Below are positions 28,158 to 36,779 of a DNA stretch of 64,000 nt, one piece after another. Source of the stretch: Saprospiraceae bacterium. Its GTDB lineage: Bacteria > Bacteroidota > Bacteroidia > Chitinophagales > Saprospiraceae. Below the pieces are notes generated by a model. It did not search any database and was not told the DNA's origin. It was given only the letters and a program-made list of their open reading frames with translations. The stretch lies in the NCBI GenBank assembly GCA_020628475.1, contig JAHDFB010000001.1:62001-126000 (forward strand), written 5' to 3'. Position numbers and translations under genes: made by a program. How positions within the stretch are numbered: the stretch's first letter is position 1; each line of letters begins with the position of its first letter.

Positions 28158-28874
28158 ATGATAGACAAGATTTATAAAAAAATGATCATGCAAGAGAATA
28201 AAACACAAGAAGAAAAAGCCGACTCGGTAATCAGAAATCATATGATTTGGTCCATGGGGGCTGGTTTGATTCCTGTTCCTATTGCTGACTTTTTCGCCGT
28301 TAGTGCTATTCAACTGGATATGATCCGGCAATTGGCAAAACTGTATGAAATTGATTTCTCCGAACAAGCGGGAAAGGCATCGATTACTTCATTGACCAGT
28401 TCTGGTTTAGCAAGATTAGGAGCTAGAGCCGTTAAATTTATTCCAGGTGTAGGTACGATTTTGGGTGGAATTACTATGAGTGTACTTTCAGGAGCTTCGT
28501 CATATGCGCTTGGAGAGGTATTCAAAAAGCATTTTGCAACCGGTGGAACTTTCTTGGATTTTGAGCCTTCAAGAGTGAAGAAATTCTATGATGAACAGTT
28601 TGAAAAAGGAAAGACCATTGCTAAAGACATCAAGGAAGAAGAAGATTTCGAGGAGGAATTGAAAAAAGTGAAGAAATCAGAGAAGCTGTCCAACAAGGTT
28701 GTGAAGATAGAAGATGAAGTAGAACCGATCATCGAAAAGGAAAAAGTGGTCGTTGATCCTATTCCGGATGTAGAAGATCCGATATCTAAAATAATGAAAT
28801 TAGCGGAGATGCGTGATGCCGGTATCATTACCGATGAGGAGTTCTCTGCTTTGAAAGCGAAAATAATCGCTTAG
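28158..28874 (+). CDS. DUF697 (YcjF-like) membrane protein with SHOCT domain
   Basis: 238 aa. Residues ~25-135 match the DUF697/YcjF pattern: GAGLIPVPIADFFAVSAIQLDMIRQLAKLYEIDF, then two hydrophobic glycine-rich helices (AVKFIPGVGTILGGITMSVLSGASSYALG). A charged linker (~160-205) leads to a C-terminal SHOCT domain (SKIMKLAEMRDAGIITDEEFSALKAKIIA), a short helical hairpin found at the ends of many bacterial proteins and thought to aid oligomerisation. Starts at Met1, Met9 or Met11 are all possible. It is probably an inner-membrane protein; the function is unknown. Confidence 0.75.
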   Translation: MIDKIYKKMIMQENKTQEEKADSVIRNHMIWSMGAGLIPVPIADFFAVSAIQLDMIRQLAKLYEIDFSEQAGKASITSLTSSGLARLGARAVKFIPGVGTILGGITMSVLSGASSYALGEVFKKHFATGGTFLDFEPSRVKKFYDEQFEKGKTIAKDIKEEEDFEEELKKVKKSEKLSNKVVKIEDEVEPIIEKEKVVVDPIPDVEDPISKIMKLAEMRDAGIITDEEFSALKAKIIA

Positions 28875-29872
28875 ATTTTCATACGGGGCTGCGGTGTAAT
28901 ACTTTGATCTACAAAAGCGTTGTTTTCAAATTTATAGTGCCCGGCCATTGCAATCATTCCTGCGTTATCGGTGCAATACCGGAAGGCAGGAATGAAACTT
29001 TTCCAGCCATTTTCTTGGCATAAAGCTTCTAATCGAGCTCTCAAACCTGAATTTGCACTAACGCCTCCAGCAATGGCTAATTGATCTATATTGTAGGCTC
29101 GTGCAGCCTTTTCTAGTTTAATCAGTAGAATATCAATGATGATATCTTGTACCGATCGACTAATATCTTCTTTATGATTTTCGATAAAGTCCGCATCTTC
29201 TTTGATATGCTTGATCAAGAAATTGCGAATGGCTGTTTTCAAGCCACTAAAACTAAAGTTGTAGCCGTCAATTTTAGGGATTGGAAAGGAATAGAGCCGT
29301 TGTCCTTCCTTCGCTAATCGATCAATAACGGGCCCAGCAGGATAGGGCAGTCCCATCATCTTTCCTGTTTTATCAAAGGCCTCTCCGGCCGCATCATCCA
29401 AGGTTTCTCCCAACACGATCATATCCGAAGGGCTGTTTACCAATACAATTTGAGTGTGACCACCAGATACGGTTAAACAAATAAATGGAAATGACGGCTT
29501 TGGATCATCAATCATATGTGCTAGAATGTGTGCTTCCATATGATTGACAGAAATAAGTGGAATGTTTTGAGCGAGTGCAAATCCCTTGGCAAAGGAGGTT
29601 CCCACCAATAAACTTCCTAAAAGACCTGGACCTTGAGTAAAGGCGACCGCATCGATATCTTTCGGAGTCAATCCAGCTTCTTTTAATACAAAATCAACCA
29701 CTGGTACAATTTGTTGCTGATGTGCTCGACTGGCTAGTTCAGGTACTACACCACCATATTGTGCATGAATTTTTTGCCCCGATACACCAAGACTAAGCAT
29801 TTTTGCATCATGCATTATAGCCGCTGAAGTGTCGTCACAAGAAGATTCTATTGCTAAAATTGTACTGGGCAT
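28871..29872 (-). CDS. tsaD: tRNA N6-threonylcarbamoyladenosine transferase TsaD
   Basis: 333 aa. The ASKHA-fold N-terminus is TILAIESSCDDTSAAIM. The metal-binding motif NHMEAHILAH and the signatures GPGLLGSLLVGTSFAKGFAL and LAIAGGVSANSGLRARLE identify TsaD/Gcp. It makes the t6A37 modification of ANN-decoding tRNAs with TsaB, TsaC and TsaE, none of which are in the window. The last 4 nt overlap the convergent DUF697 gene. Confidence 0.96.
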   Translation of the reverse strand: MPSTILAIESSCDDTSAAIMHDAKMLSLGVSGQKIHAQYGGVVPELASRAHQQQIVPVVDFVLKEAGLTPKDIDAVAFTQGPGLLGSLLVGTSFAKGFALAQNIPLISVNHMEAHILAHMIDDPKPSFPFICLTVSGGHTQIVLVNSPSDMIVLGETLDDAAGEAFDKTGKMMGLPYPAGPVIDRLAKEGQRLYSFPIPKIDGYNFSFSGLKTAIRNFLIKHIKEDADFIENHKEDISRSVQDIIIDILLIKLEKAARAYNIDQLAIAGGVSANSGLRARLEALCQENGWKSFIPAFRYCTDNAGMIAMAGHYKFENNAFVDQSITPQPRMKI

Positions 29873-29883
29873 AATTTTTTCCG

Positions 29884-29891
29884 CAAATATA
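29884..29891 (-). promoter_or_regulatory. -7 box of tsaD promoter
   Basis: The minus strand reads TATATTTG followed by CGG, an exact TAnnTTTG, 11 nt before the tsaD ATG. Confidence 0.6.
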
Positions 29892-29992
29892 CTAGCTGTA
29901 GAAAGAAATTCAATTCGTAATCCGTGTAGAATTTATAAAAAAAGCGTATTATTACGTCATTATCATTAATCAAAAAAAAACCTATTTCTTCG

Positions 29993-30574
29993 ATGAAATT
30001 AATTTTGAACCTTCTTTTATTATTAGTTTGTGCGGGAATCGCATACCTTATTTATGGTAATATCAAAGAACCGATCGTTTTTGAAGATGCATACAAAGAA
30101 CGTCAAGGGGCTGTGGTTACCCAATTGGAAAAGATAAGAGAAGCACAAGAAATTTACAAGCGTGTAACAGGAGAATATGCTGATAATTTTGATTCTTTGA
30201 AATATGTATTGGCCAATGATAGCTTTGCCATCTACAAGATCATCGGAAACTTGGATGATGAAAATAATGAGGCGCAAATCGATACTTTCTATGAGAGTGC
30301 AGGGGATTCTATTCGTGCTATGGGTATCAGTATTGATTCTTTGGATTATGTTCCTTATGGTGAAGCAGGTGCAGCATTTTCGATCGATGCGGATACATTG
30401 ACGTTCCAGAATACGCTAGTAAATGTAGTAGAAGTAGGTATTCAGAAGAAGAAATACATGGGTAAATATGCCGATGAAAAGTATAAAAAATACAATCCAT
30501 TCTATGATCCGAATGATGTTATAAAATTTGGAGATATGGCCTCACCAAATACCTCGGGTAATTGGAGAAATTAG
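29993..30574 (+). CDS. Conserved membrane-anchored hypothetical protein
   Basis: 193 aa. An uncleaved N-terminal helix (LILNLLLLLVCAGIAYLIYGNI) is followed by a soluble part beginning FEDAYKERQGAVVTQLEKIREAQEIYKRVTGEYADNFDSLKYVL. This pattern, a membrane helix, a long helix and a small globular head, resembles pseudopilin-like proteins widespread in Bacteroidota, but no prepilin peptidase site is visible. It is the first gene of a three-gene run with DUF3822 and rsmD (13-nt overlap with the next gene). The function is unknown. Confidence 0.7.
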   Translation: MKLILNLLLLLVCAGIAYLIYGNIKEPIVFEDAYKERQGAVVTQLEKIREAQEIYKRVTGEYADNFDSLKYVLANDSFAIYKIIGNLDDENNEAQIDTFYESAGDSIRAMGISIDSLDYVPYGEAGAAFSIDADTLTFQNTLVNVVEVGIQKKKYMGKYADEKYKKYNPFYDPNDVIKFGDMASPNTSGNWRN

Positions 30575-31323
30575 AGATTGTATACAACACCATCGCTCAT
30601 AAAGAGCAGTTAAAAAATACAAGACTTTCAGTTGTTTTATCAACTGAAGGTCTTTGTTTTTTTATTGATGGTTCTGCACAAGATCAAGCGGCTATCTTCT
30701 ATGCTAGATCCTTTTCCATTCAAGAGAAATCGAAAATTATAGCACGTATTATGGAGGAGTATCAGGTCGCAGATGTGCAATTGTATTACGACGATCCGCG
30801 TTATTCATTGATTCCTAGAAATTTGTTCTTATATGGATATGAAAAGGATTATGTTCGAAACATATTCGAATATTCCAATAAGGATGTGTTATTTAATGAT
30901 CAGTTAAGTGCACTAGCAGCTGTCAATGTCTATGCTTATTCTTTATCAGAAGATCTGTATATACGACAACAATTTCCGGGAATCAAAACCAAGCATATAG
31001 CCTCATCCATCATTGAGACATTTGAGCCGTTTAAACAGGGAGTACTCATTTATTTCACCATGCAATCTATGTATTGTATAGAGCGTAAAGCAGGACATTT
31101 AGAGGCGAATGTGCGCTACAATTTCCGTACGAAAGAAGATATATTATATTATATACGTTCCTTCATTGGAGATCAAGTCACACCAGAAAACATTATTCTT
31201 GCTGGATTGATACCAAATGCAGAGGAGAACATACCTTTTCTTAAAGGCTATTTAAACAATATCAGCCAACATGACCAAGATATTTGGATCAATAGTCATG
31301 TAATCTTTAATTCATTGCAATGA
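30562..31323 (+). CDS. DUF3822-family protein
   Basis: 253 aa. Synteny (directly before rsmD) and the sequence pattern (LSVVLSTEGLCFFIDG, YLYIRQQFPGIKTKHIASSIIE..., IILAGLIPNAEENIPFLKGYL) fit the Bacteroidota DUF3822 family, which may have an actin-like ATPase fold. The start is a TTG at 30562 that overlaps the previous gene by 13 nt; no ATG occurs in frame for about 80 codons, so the unusual start is accepted. The stop overlaps the rsmD start (ATGA-type, 4 nt). The biochemical function is unknown. Confidence 0.75.
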   Translation: MEKLEIVYNTIAHKEQLKNTRLSVVLSTEGLCFFIDGSAQDQAAIFYARSFSIQEKSKIIARIMEEYQVADVQLYYDDPRYSLIPRNLFLYGYEKDYVRNIFEYSNKDVLFNDQLSALAAVNVYAYSLSEDLYIRQQFPGIKTKHIASSIIETFEPFKQGVLIYFTMQSMYCIERKAGHLEANVRYNFRTKEDILYYIRSFIGDQVTPENIILAGLIPNAEENIPFLKGYLNNISQHDQDIWINSHVIFNSLQ

Positions 31324-31868
31324 GAATTATTTCTGGACGATTTGGTGGTAGAAAGTTTATCCCACCAGCTAAAAATTGGCCGACTCGACCAACTACCGAT
31401 ATTTCCAAGGAAGGACTCTTTAATATATTGATGAATACCATCGATTTTGAAGAAGTGACCATGTTGGATTTATTTGGAGGTACGGGAAATCATTGCTATG
31501 AATTTGTTTCTCGAGGCTGTACTGACGTGACTTATGTGGACCAACATGGACCAGCGGTTGGATTTGTTAAAAAATTGAGTAAAGAACTGAAAATAGAAGA
31601 TTGCATTACGATTGTTAAGTCCGATGTATTTAAATTCTTAAAAAGAAATACCCGTCAGTTTGATTATATATTTGCCGGGCCTCCATACCCACTTCCCAAT
31701 CTAGGAGACATTCCTGATATCCTATTTGAATCCAATGTATTAAAAGAAGATGGATTATTTGTATTAGAACATAATCCGGATCATAATTTCGAGAATCATC
31801 CATGCTTTTTGAAAGTGCGAAAATATGGGCAAACAAGATTTGCTTTTTTTGCACATGCAGCAAAATAA
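31320..31868 (+). CDS. rsmD: RsmD-like 16S rRNA (guanine-N2) methyltransferase
   Basis: 182 aa. The N-terminus MRIISGRFGGRKFIPPAKNWPTRPTTDISKEGLFNIL is typical of RsmD, which methylates G966 of 16S rRNA. Motif I reads MLDLFGGTGNHCYEFVSRG and motif II VTYVDQH. The usual catalytic motif IV (D/N-P-P-Y/F) reads GPPY here (FAGPPYPLPNLGDIP). The aspartate codon is replaced by GGG in otherwise conserved context, so activity is uncertain. It is the last gene of the DUF3822 operon. Confidence 0.85.
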   Translation: MRIISGRFGGRKFIPPAKNWPTRPTTDISKEGLFNILMNTIDFEEVTMLDLFGGTGNHCYEFVSRGCTDVTYVDQHGPAVGFVKKLSKELKIEDCITIVKSDVFKFLKRNTRQFDYIFAGPPYPLPNLGDIPDILFESNVLKEDGLFVLEHNPDHNFENHPCFLKVRKYGQTRFAFFAHAAK

Positions 31869-31999
31869 ATGCCCAGGAAAGTAGCTTTGGTCAAATTATA
31901 TTTCGATTCAGTTATACATATAAAAAAAGTTACTATGATCTTGCAGGTCTTCCTGCTGACATTGTCTTAATTCGTTGATAATCAATGGTGTGTGCATTT

Positions 32000-32061
32000 G
32001 TTAACATTGAGTTAACCTAAACGTCACATAGTATTAATTATTACATAACACCATCGTAACT
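32000..32061 (+). promoter_or_regulatory. Six-unit 11-bp direct-repeat operator array (Pho-box-like)
   Basis: Hexamers at exact 11-bp spacing: TTAACA (32001), TTAACC (32012), GTCACA (32023), TTAATT (32034), ATAACA (32045) and GTAACT (32056). T at position 2 and A at position 4 are invariant in all six. Direct repeats at an 11-bp pitch are the binding pattern of PhoB/OmpR-family response regulators (E. coli Pho boxes, B. subtilis TTAACA boxes). The array ends 21 bp upstream of a TAGCTTTG -7 box, where an activator would replace the missing -33 element. Confidence 0.65.
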
Positions 32062-32082
32062 GACTTTACTTGTCTTGCCTCG

Positions 32083-32090
32083 TAGCTTTG
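32083..32090 (+). promoter_or_regulatory. -7 box for beta-helix protein gene
   Basis: TAGCTTTG, an exact TAnnTTTG, lies 36 nt before the ATG at 32127. No TTG at the -33 position; the operator array occupies that side. Confidence 0.65.
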
Positions 32091-32126
32091 TGGTAAATGT
32101 AACAAACTTTATACAAGACAAGATTT

Positions 32127-33743
32127 ATGAGAAAAATTTACACGCTTTTATTTTTATTGTTGGTAGCACATTTGGCTACGTCACAAATCACCATCACGGA
32201 TGCTGATTTGGTCGCAGACAATGATTATGTATGGAACGCAGATGATGAAATCATTCTGGACGGTTATGTATTTTTAGAATCTGGAGCGACATTGACAATT
32301 ATGCCAGGAACGGTAATTAAAGGAAAAGCGCTTCCTTCTACAGGAGACAACGCTTCAGCTCTAATCATTTCTCAAGGAGCACAAATTTTGGCTTCAGGAA
32401 CTTCTAGTAGTCCGATTATTTTCACTTCAGAATTAGATGATTTATCGAATAATAGTGAATTAACTTCAGATGATAAAGGACTTTGGGGAGGATTGATTAT
32501 CCTGGGAGAAGCAGTAGTAGGAGTAGATGGTGGATCTGAAAACATCGAAGGTATTCCATCTACAGAAGGAAGAGCGATGTACGGAGGAACGAATAATGAC
32601 GATAATTCAGGAGTGCTTCAATATGTATCTATTCGCCATGCAGGAACAGCTTTAGAAGCAAACAATGAGATCAATGGTTTGACATTAGGTGGTGTAGGAA
32701 GAGGAACCAAGATTGAGTATATCGAAGTATTCGCAAATAAAGATGATGGAATCGAGTGGTTCGGTGGAGCTGTCAATGTAAAAAATGCCGTAGTATCTTT
32801 CTGTGGTGATGATTCTTTCGATTTTGATCAGAGCTGGGATGGAAAAGGACAATTCTGGTTTAGTATTCAGGATGAGGAATCCAATAGAGCAGGAGAGTGG
32901 GATGGAAGTGAAGCTTCTGATTTGACTCCAAGTGTTATCTTTCAATTATCCAATGCAACATTCATCGGAGGTGGTGATTCAAGTGAGCACGAAGATGGAA
33001 ACGATGCGCTACGTATCAGAGATGCAGCAGCAGCTAAGGTGTATAATTCCATCATGATCGATTTTGCTGATAGAGCGATTCGATTAGATGATGACTTTAC
33101 TGGAGATTCATTTGATCGATTGGTTGATGGTGATATCGAATTTAAGAATAATGTGCTTTGGGATTTCGGAGCAGGTACTACCGTCGCAGAGATTACGAAG
33201 ACAGGAGACGATCAGCAGCCATTGATTGATGCCGTTGAAAATGGTGGAAACCTATTAATTGATCCAATCATCGGTGGAATTTCTAGACAACCAGATGGTG
33301 GCTTAGACCCAAGATGTGGTGAGTGGGATGTACTAACAGGAGCAACGGATTTGGAAGACGAATTTTTCGAAGATGTAAATTACATTGGCGCATTTGGCAC
33401 AGATAACTGGGCGAAAGGATGGACAGCTTTAGATGCGTATGGATATTTTGGAAATTTATTTTCTTCTAATAAGTCTACTCAAATTGATGTAGAAGTATTG
33501 GATGTATATCCGAATCCATTCAACACACAAATTAATGTTGATTTCAATTTAGATGCGAAAGCAGTAGTAGCCATTGAAGTGTATACAATCAATGGTCAAT
33601 TGATTGAATCTGTTTCTTCTACACTTACTGCAGGAGCGCATACTTCAACCATTGAATTGAATCAATTAAATGCAGGTAACTATATCGTAGCATTAAAAGA
33701 AAATAACGTGTTAACAGCGGTTCAACAAATCGTAAAAAAATAA
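32127..33743 (+). CDS. T9SS-sorted parallel beta-helix protein
   Basis: 538 aa. Signal peptide LVAHLATSQ; the mature protein is a right-handed beta-helix with repeated turns (SGATLTIMPGTVIKG, QGAQILASGTSSSPIIFTSE, NEINGLTLGGVGRGTKIEYIEVFANKDDGIEWFGG, GKGQFWFSIQDEE). It ends in a type A T9SS sorting domain (VYPNPFNTQINVDF...LNAGNYIVALKE). It is acidic and likely Ca-binding and cell-surface. The next gene is a TonB-dependent receptor, so the two probably work together in capture and uptake. The Pho-like array upstream suggests induction by phosphate limitation, which is inference. Confidence 0.88.
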   Translation: MRKIYTLLFLLLVAHLATSQITITDADLVADNDYVWNADDEIILDGYVFLESGATLTIMPGTVIKGKALPSTGDNASALIISQGAQILASGTSSSPIIFTSELDDLSNNSELTSDDKGLWGGLIILGEAVVGVDGGSENIEGIPSTEGRAMYGGTNNDDNSGVLQYVSIRHAGTALEANNEINGLTLGGVGRGTKIEYIEVFANKDDGIEWFGGAVNVKNAVVSFCGDDSFDFDQSWDGKGQFWFSIQDEESNRAGEWDGSEASDLTPSVIFQLSNATFIGGGDSSEHEDGNDALRIRDAAAAKVYNSIMIDFADRAIRLDDDFTGDSFDRLVDGDIEFKNNVLWDFGAGTTVAEITKTGDDQQPLIDAVENGGNLLIDPIIGGISRQPDGGLDPRCGEWDVLTGATDLEDEFFEDVNYIGAFGTDNWAKGWTALDAYGYFGNLFSSNKSTQIDVEVLDVYPNPFNTQINVDFNLDAKAVVAIEVYTINGQLIESVSSTLTAGAHTSTIELNQLNAGNYIVALKENNVLTAVQQIVKK

Positions 33744-33769
33744 CAGTAATAGTAAGTAGTAATAATAAG

Positions 33770-33810
33770 TCTATATCCCGAATCATTGAATTTCGGGATA
33801 TAGATTTTAC
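33770..33810 (+). terminator. Intergenic terminator/attenuator
   Basis: TCTATATCCCGAA ... TTCGGGATATAGA, a perfect 13-bp stem with a 9-nt loop and a short TTTTA tail, lies between the beta-helix gene and the TonB-receptor gene. It may lower read-through to the receptor. Confidence 0.75.
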
Positions 33811-33824
33811 AAAAAAGTGTAACT

Positions 33825-33860
33825 CTAATATCTAATAATCTAATATCTAATATCTAAAAC
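33825..33860 (+). repeat. Heptamer tandem repeat abutting the receptor start codon
   Basis: CTAATAT-CTAATAAT-CTAATAT-CTAATAT-CTAAAAC: five near-identical 7-8 bp units running directly into the ATG at 33861. They occupy the whole region where a ribosome-binding or leader sequence would be. Confidence 0.7.
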
Positions 33861-36701
33861 ATGCAATATTTAAAACAGAGTCTAATTCTCTTCTTTATTT
33901 TATGTACAAGCCTTAACCTTATGGCACAAAGTGGTGTTGTCAGCGGAACGATCGTTGATGAAGCGAGTGCAGATCCACTGATTGGAGCTTATGTATTTGT
34001 AGAAGGAACAGATAAGGCGGCCGCTACCGATTTTGATGGTAAATACAAAATCGAATTAGCACCAGGAACATACCAATTAAAAATTACCTACATCGGTTTT
34101 CCGAATAAGATTATTGATGAAGTCATCGTAAAAGATGGTGAAATTACTTATTTGGATCTTTCACTTTCTGAAGGATCAGAACAAATGGAAGAAATCGTGG
34201 TCAAAGCGAAAGTAATCGAGCGATCTGAAAATTCTGTGATGATGTTACAGAAGAAATCGTACAAGATTCAGGACGGTATATCTTCACAAGAAATGTCAAA
34301 GCTTTCTGTCAGTAATGTGGCTGGAGCCATGAAGAAAATTACGGGAGCTACAGTACAAGATGGAAAATACCTAAATGTGCGAGGACTTGGAGATCGATAT
34401 TCATTGGCACAGATGGATGGTATTGCTTTACCAAGTGTAGATCCTTATAAGAACAGTGCTCAGTTGGATTTTATTCCAACCAACATCATTGAAAATATCA
34501 TTGCCAGTAAAACATTTACTCCAGACCAACCTGGTACGTTTACTGGTGGTAATGTAACCATTAAAACGAAATCCTTGCCAGAGCAAGAAACATTCTCTGC
34601 TGGTTTATCTTTCGGATATAATACGGTCAGCAATTTAAATAATAAATTCCTTAAAAATACGAGATCAGGGCTTGATTTCTTGGGATATGATAATGGCTCA
34701 AGAAGACTTCCATCGGAATTTACGAATGAAGAAAATGCTGATTATTTACAAGATTTAGTGCCTCTATTGGTACGATTGGGTAATGCAGATATCGGAGAAG
34801 GGGCTGATCGTATGAGCAGTTTAGTGGATTTTGAATTTGATTCTGAAGAAACGACATCACCGATTAATCATGGTCTGAACCTATCATACGGTAACTCTTA
34901 CAAATTGAAAAAAGGAGGAGAGATCGGATTGATCTTCGCCGGTAAATACAGCCGAGATTATACACATCGGGAAAACCAAGTTAATGCTCAATACGGTGTG
35001 AATGGAGAATTGAGACAATTTGGAAACTACTTAGTGGATCAGAGTGTGGAGTCTCCACAGATCAATGGTTTCGCAGGTTTGTCTTATAAAATCAACGGAA
35101 ATCATGAATTGACGGTTAAAAATCTGTACAATCACCAAACAGCGATCTCTTCAAGAAAGGTTATTGGTGAAGATGGCCAAAACATTCAGGCACCTTCTTT
35201 CAAATTGGGACGAGATAATACCTTCCAAGAATTATCATTAAACATGACTTCATTATCTGGAACGCACCGTCTTCCAAGAGTAGGAGGTTTGAAGATCGAA
35301 TGGACAGGAGCATACATCAAGTCAAGAAGATATGAGCCAGAATTGGCTTACCTATCTACTCAGTGGAATGAAGAAACGGACGTTGAAGGTATTCCGGAGG
35401 CGAATGTTGCGCCACCATTATTATTCTGGAGAGATATTAACGATAACACGTATTCTGGTAAGATTGATTTCACCTTACCAGTTCCTGCTATCTGGAATGC
35501 AGATTTAAAGGCTGGATTCAATATGTATTCAAAATACAGAAATAGTGACGAGACCTCGATCAATATTGCGACGGCCAATAATGCACCAGAATTTACAGGC
35601 GGAAACGCAAATGATTTCTATACTCAAGAAAATGCAGGTATCATTGGACAGGATGATCAAGGAAGAGCATTATTTGGAAACTACTTAGTAGATTATACCA
35701 ACCCTAAGAACAGTTACACAGGAAGTTCTATGGTGACAGCTGGTTATATTATGACCATTTTGAAGCCATTGGATAACTTTAAAATTGTAGCGGGTGTTCG
35801 TGCTGAAAACACCAATATCTTTGCTCAAAGTAAGATTGTCGATCGAATTGAGACAGTCGAAGCAGATTCTACCAACACAGGTAGTATCCAGTCTTTAGAC
35901 TTCTTACCGGCGGTATCATTGATATACAATGCGACGGATAAAGCTAATTTTAGATTGAATTATTCTAAGACGATTGCACGTCCTAGTTTACGTGAAATCG
36001 CACCGTTTGCATCTTGGGATCCGATTTTATCTATTTTCTTCTTAGGAAACCCGAATTTAACAACGACCGATATCAATAACTATGATGCACGATGGGAATT
36101 ATTTATGAATCGTGGGGAATTGATTGCTTTAAGTGTATTCTATAAAGATTTCAACAATCCAATCAGTTTGTCTGTAAAGCCTGCTTCAAACACCGAGTTT
36201 CAGTACGTAAACGTGACAGAAGGGTATGTATCCGGATTGGAGATTGAATTTAGAAAGAATTTGAATTTTATTTCTCCGAGATTGGATGGTTTCAAATTTG
36301 GTGGTAATTTCTCCTTGATTCAATCAAGAATGGGCATTCCTGCCAATGCGCGATTTATTCCTGAAAAGAGAACATTTGATGGACAGAGTCCGTTTTTGGC
36401 CAATGCGAATCTTACCTATTCAAATTTAGAATTGGGTATTGAGAGTGCTATTTCTTACAATTATGTTGGAAAGCGATTATCTTCTTTAGGAGATCAGGCT
36501 CCTGATAATTATTTAGCTCCGTTCAATACGTTGAACTTTGTATTCAGTAAGAAATTTGGAAGATATAACTTGAAATTCGGTGCAACGAATTTATTAAATA
36601 ATCGAGTAAGAGAAACGTTAACCTACGAAGGTGTTGATTACGTTACGCGAGCATACGACCGTGGAATTGGATTCAACTTCGGTGTAAGTTATAAGTATTA
36701 G
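33861..36701 (+). CDS. TonB-dependent outer-membrane receptor
   Basis: 946 aa. Signal peptide CTSLNLMAQ; a CarboxypepD-regulatory-like domain follows (SGTIVDEASADPLIGAYVFVEGTDKAAATDFDGKYKIELAPGTYQLKITYIGF). The plug domain includes LSVSNVAGAMKKITGATVQDGKYLNVRGLGDRYSLAQMDG, and the remainder is a 22-strand-type barrel ending in an aromatic residue (GVSYKY). It is not SusC-like in its TonB-box region and no SusD is adjacent. The substrate is unknown; pairing with the beta-helix protein and a Pho-like promoter suggests a phosphate-containing or scarce nutrient. Confidence 0.93.
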   Translation: MQYLKQSLILFFILCTSLNLMAQSGVVSGTIVDEASADPLIGAYVFVEGTDKAAATDFDGKYKIELAPGTYQLKITYIGFPNKIIDEVIVKDGEITYLDLSLSEGSEQMEEIVVKAKVIERSENSVMMLQKKSYKIQDGISSQEMSKLSVSNVAGAMKKITGATVQDGKYLNVRGLGDRYSLAQMDGIALPSVDPYKNSAQLDFIPTNIIENIIASKTFTPDQPGTFTGGNVTIKTKSLPEQETFSAGLSFGYNTVSNLNNKFLKNTRSGLDFLGYDNGSRRLPSEFTNEENADYLQDLVPLLVRLGNADIGEGADRMSSLVDFEFDSEETTSPINHGLNLSYGNSYKLKKGGEIGLIFAGKYSRDYTHRENQVNAQYGVNGELRQFGNYLVDQSVESPQINGFAGLSYKINGNHELTVKNLYNHQTAISSRKVIGEDGQNIQAPSFKLGRDNTFQELSLNMTSLSGTHRLPRVGGLKIEWTGAYIKSRRYEPELAYLSTQWNEETDVEGIPEANVAPPLLFWRDINDNTYSGKIDFTLPVPAIWNADLKAGFNMYSKYRNSDETSINIATANNAPEFTGGNANDFYTQENAGIIGQDDQGRALFGNYLVDYTNPKNSYTGSSMVTAGYIMTILKPLDNFKIVAGVRAENTNIFAQSKIVDRIETVEADSTNTGSIQSLDFLPAVSLIYNATDKANFRLNYSKTIARPSLREIAPFASWDPILSIFFLGNPNLTTTDINNYDARWELFMNRGELIALSVFYKDFNNPISLSVKPASNTEFQYVNVTEGYVSGLEIEFRKNLNFISPRLDGFKFGGNFSLIQSRMGIPANARFIPEKRTFDGQSPFLANANLTYSNLELGIESAISYNYVGKRLSSLGDQAPDNYLAPFNTLNFVFSKKFGRYNLKFGATNLLNNRVRETLTYEGVDYVTRAYDRGIGFNFGVSYKY

Positions 36702-36751
36702 AAAAAAGTAGAGACGGAAGTCTCTTTTAAGATAGATATTAGAGTGCATAC

Positions 36752-36779
36752 GGGCTTTGCTAATTCGTTAGCAAGGCCT
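36752..36779 (+). terminator. Hairpin with TTCG tetraloop after the receptor gene
   Basis: GGGCTTTGCTAA-TTCG-TTAGCAAGGCCT forms a 12-bp stem (two G-U pairs) closed by a stable TTCG tetraloop, 50 nt after the receptor stop. The T tail is poor, so it may act as an mRNA-end stabiliser rather than a classic terminator. Confidence 0.65.

Noticed and set aside
33825-33860. Heptamer repeats as a CRISPR array
   Set aside because: Units are 7-8 bp with no spacers and no cas genes are nearby.
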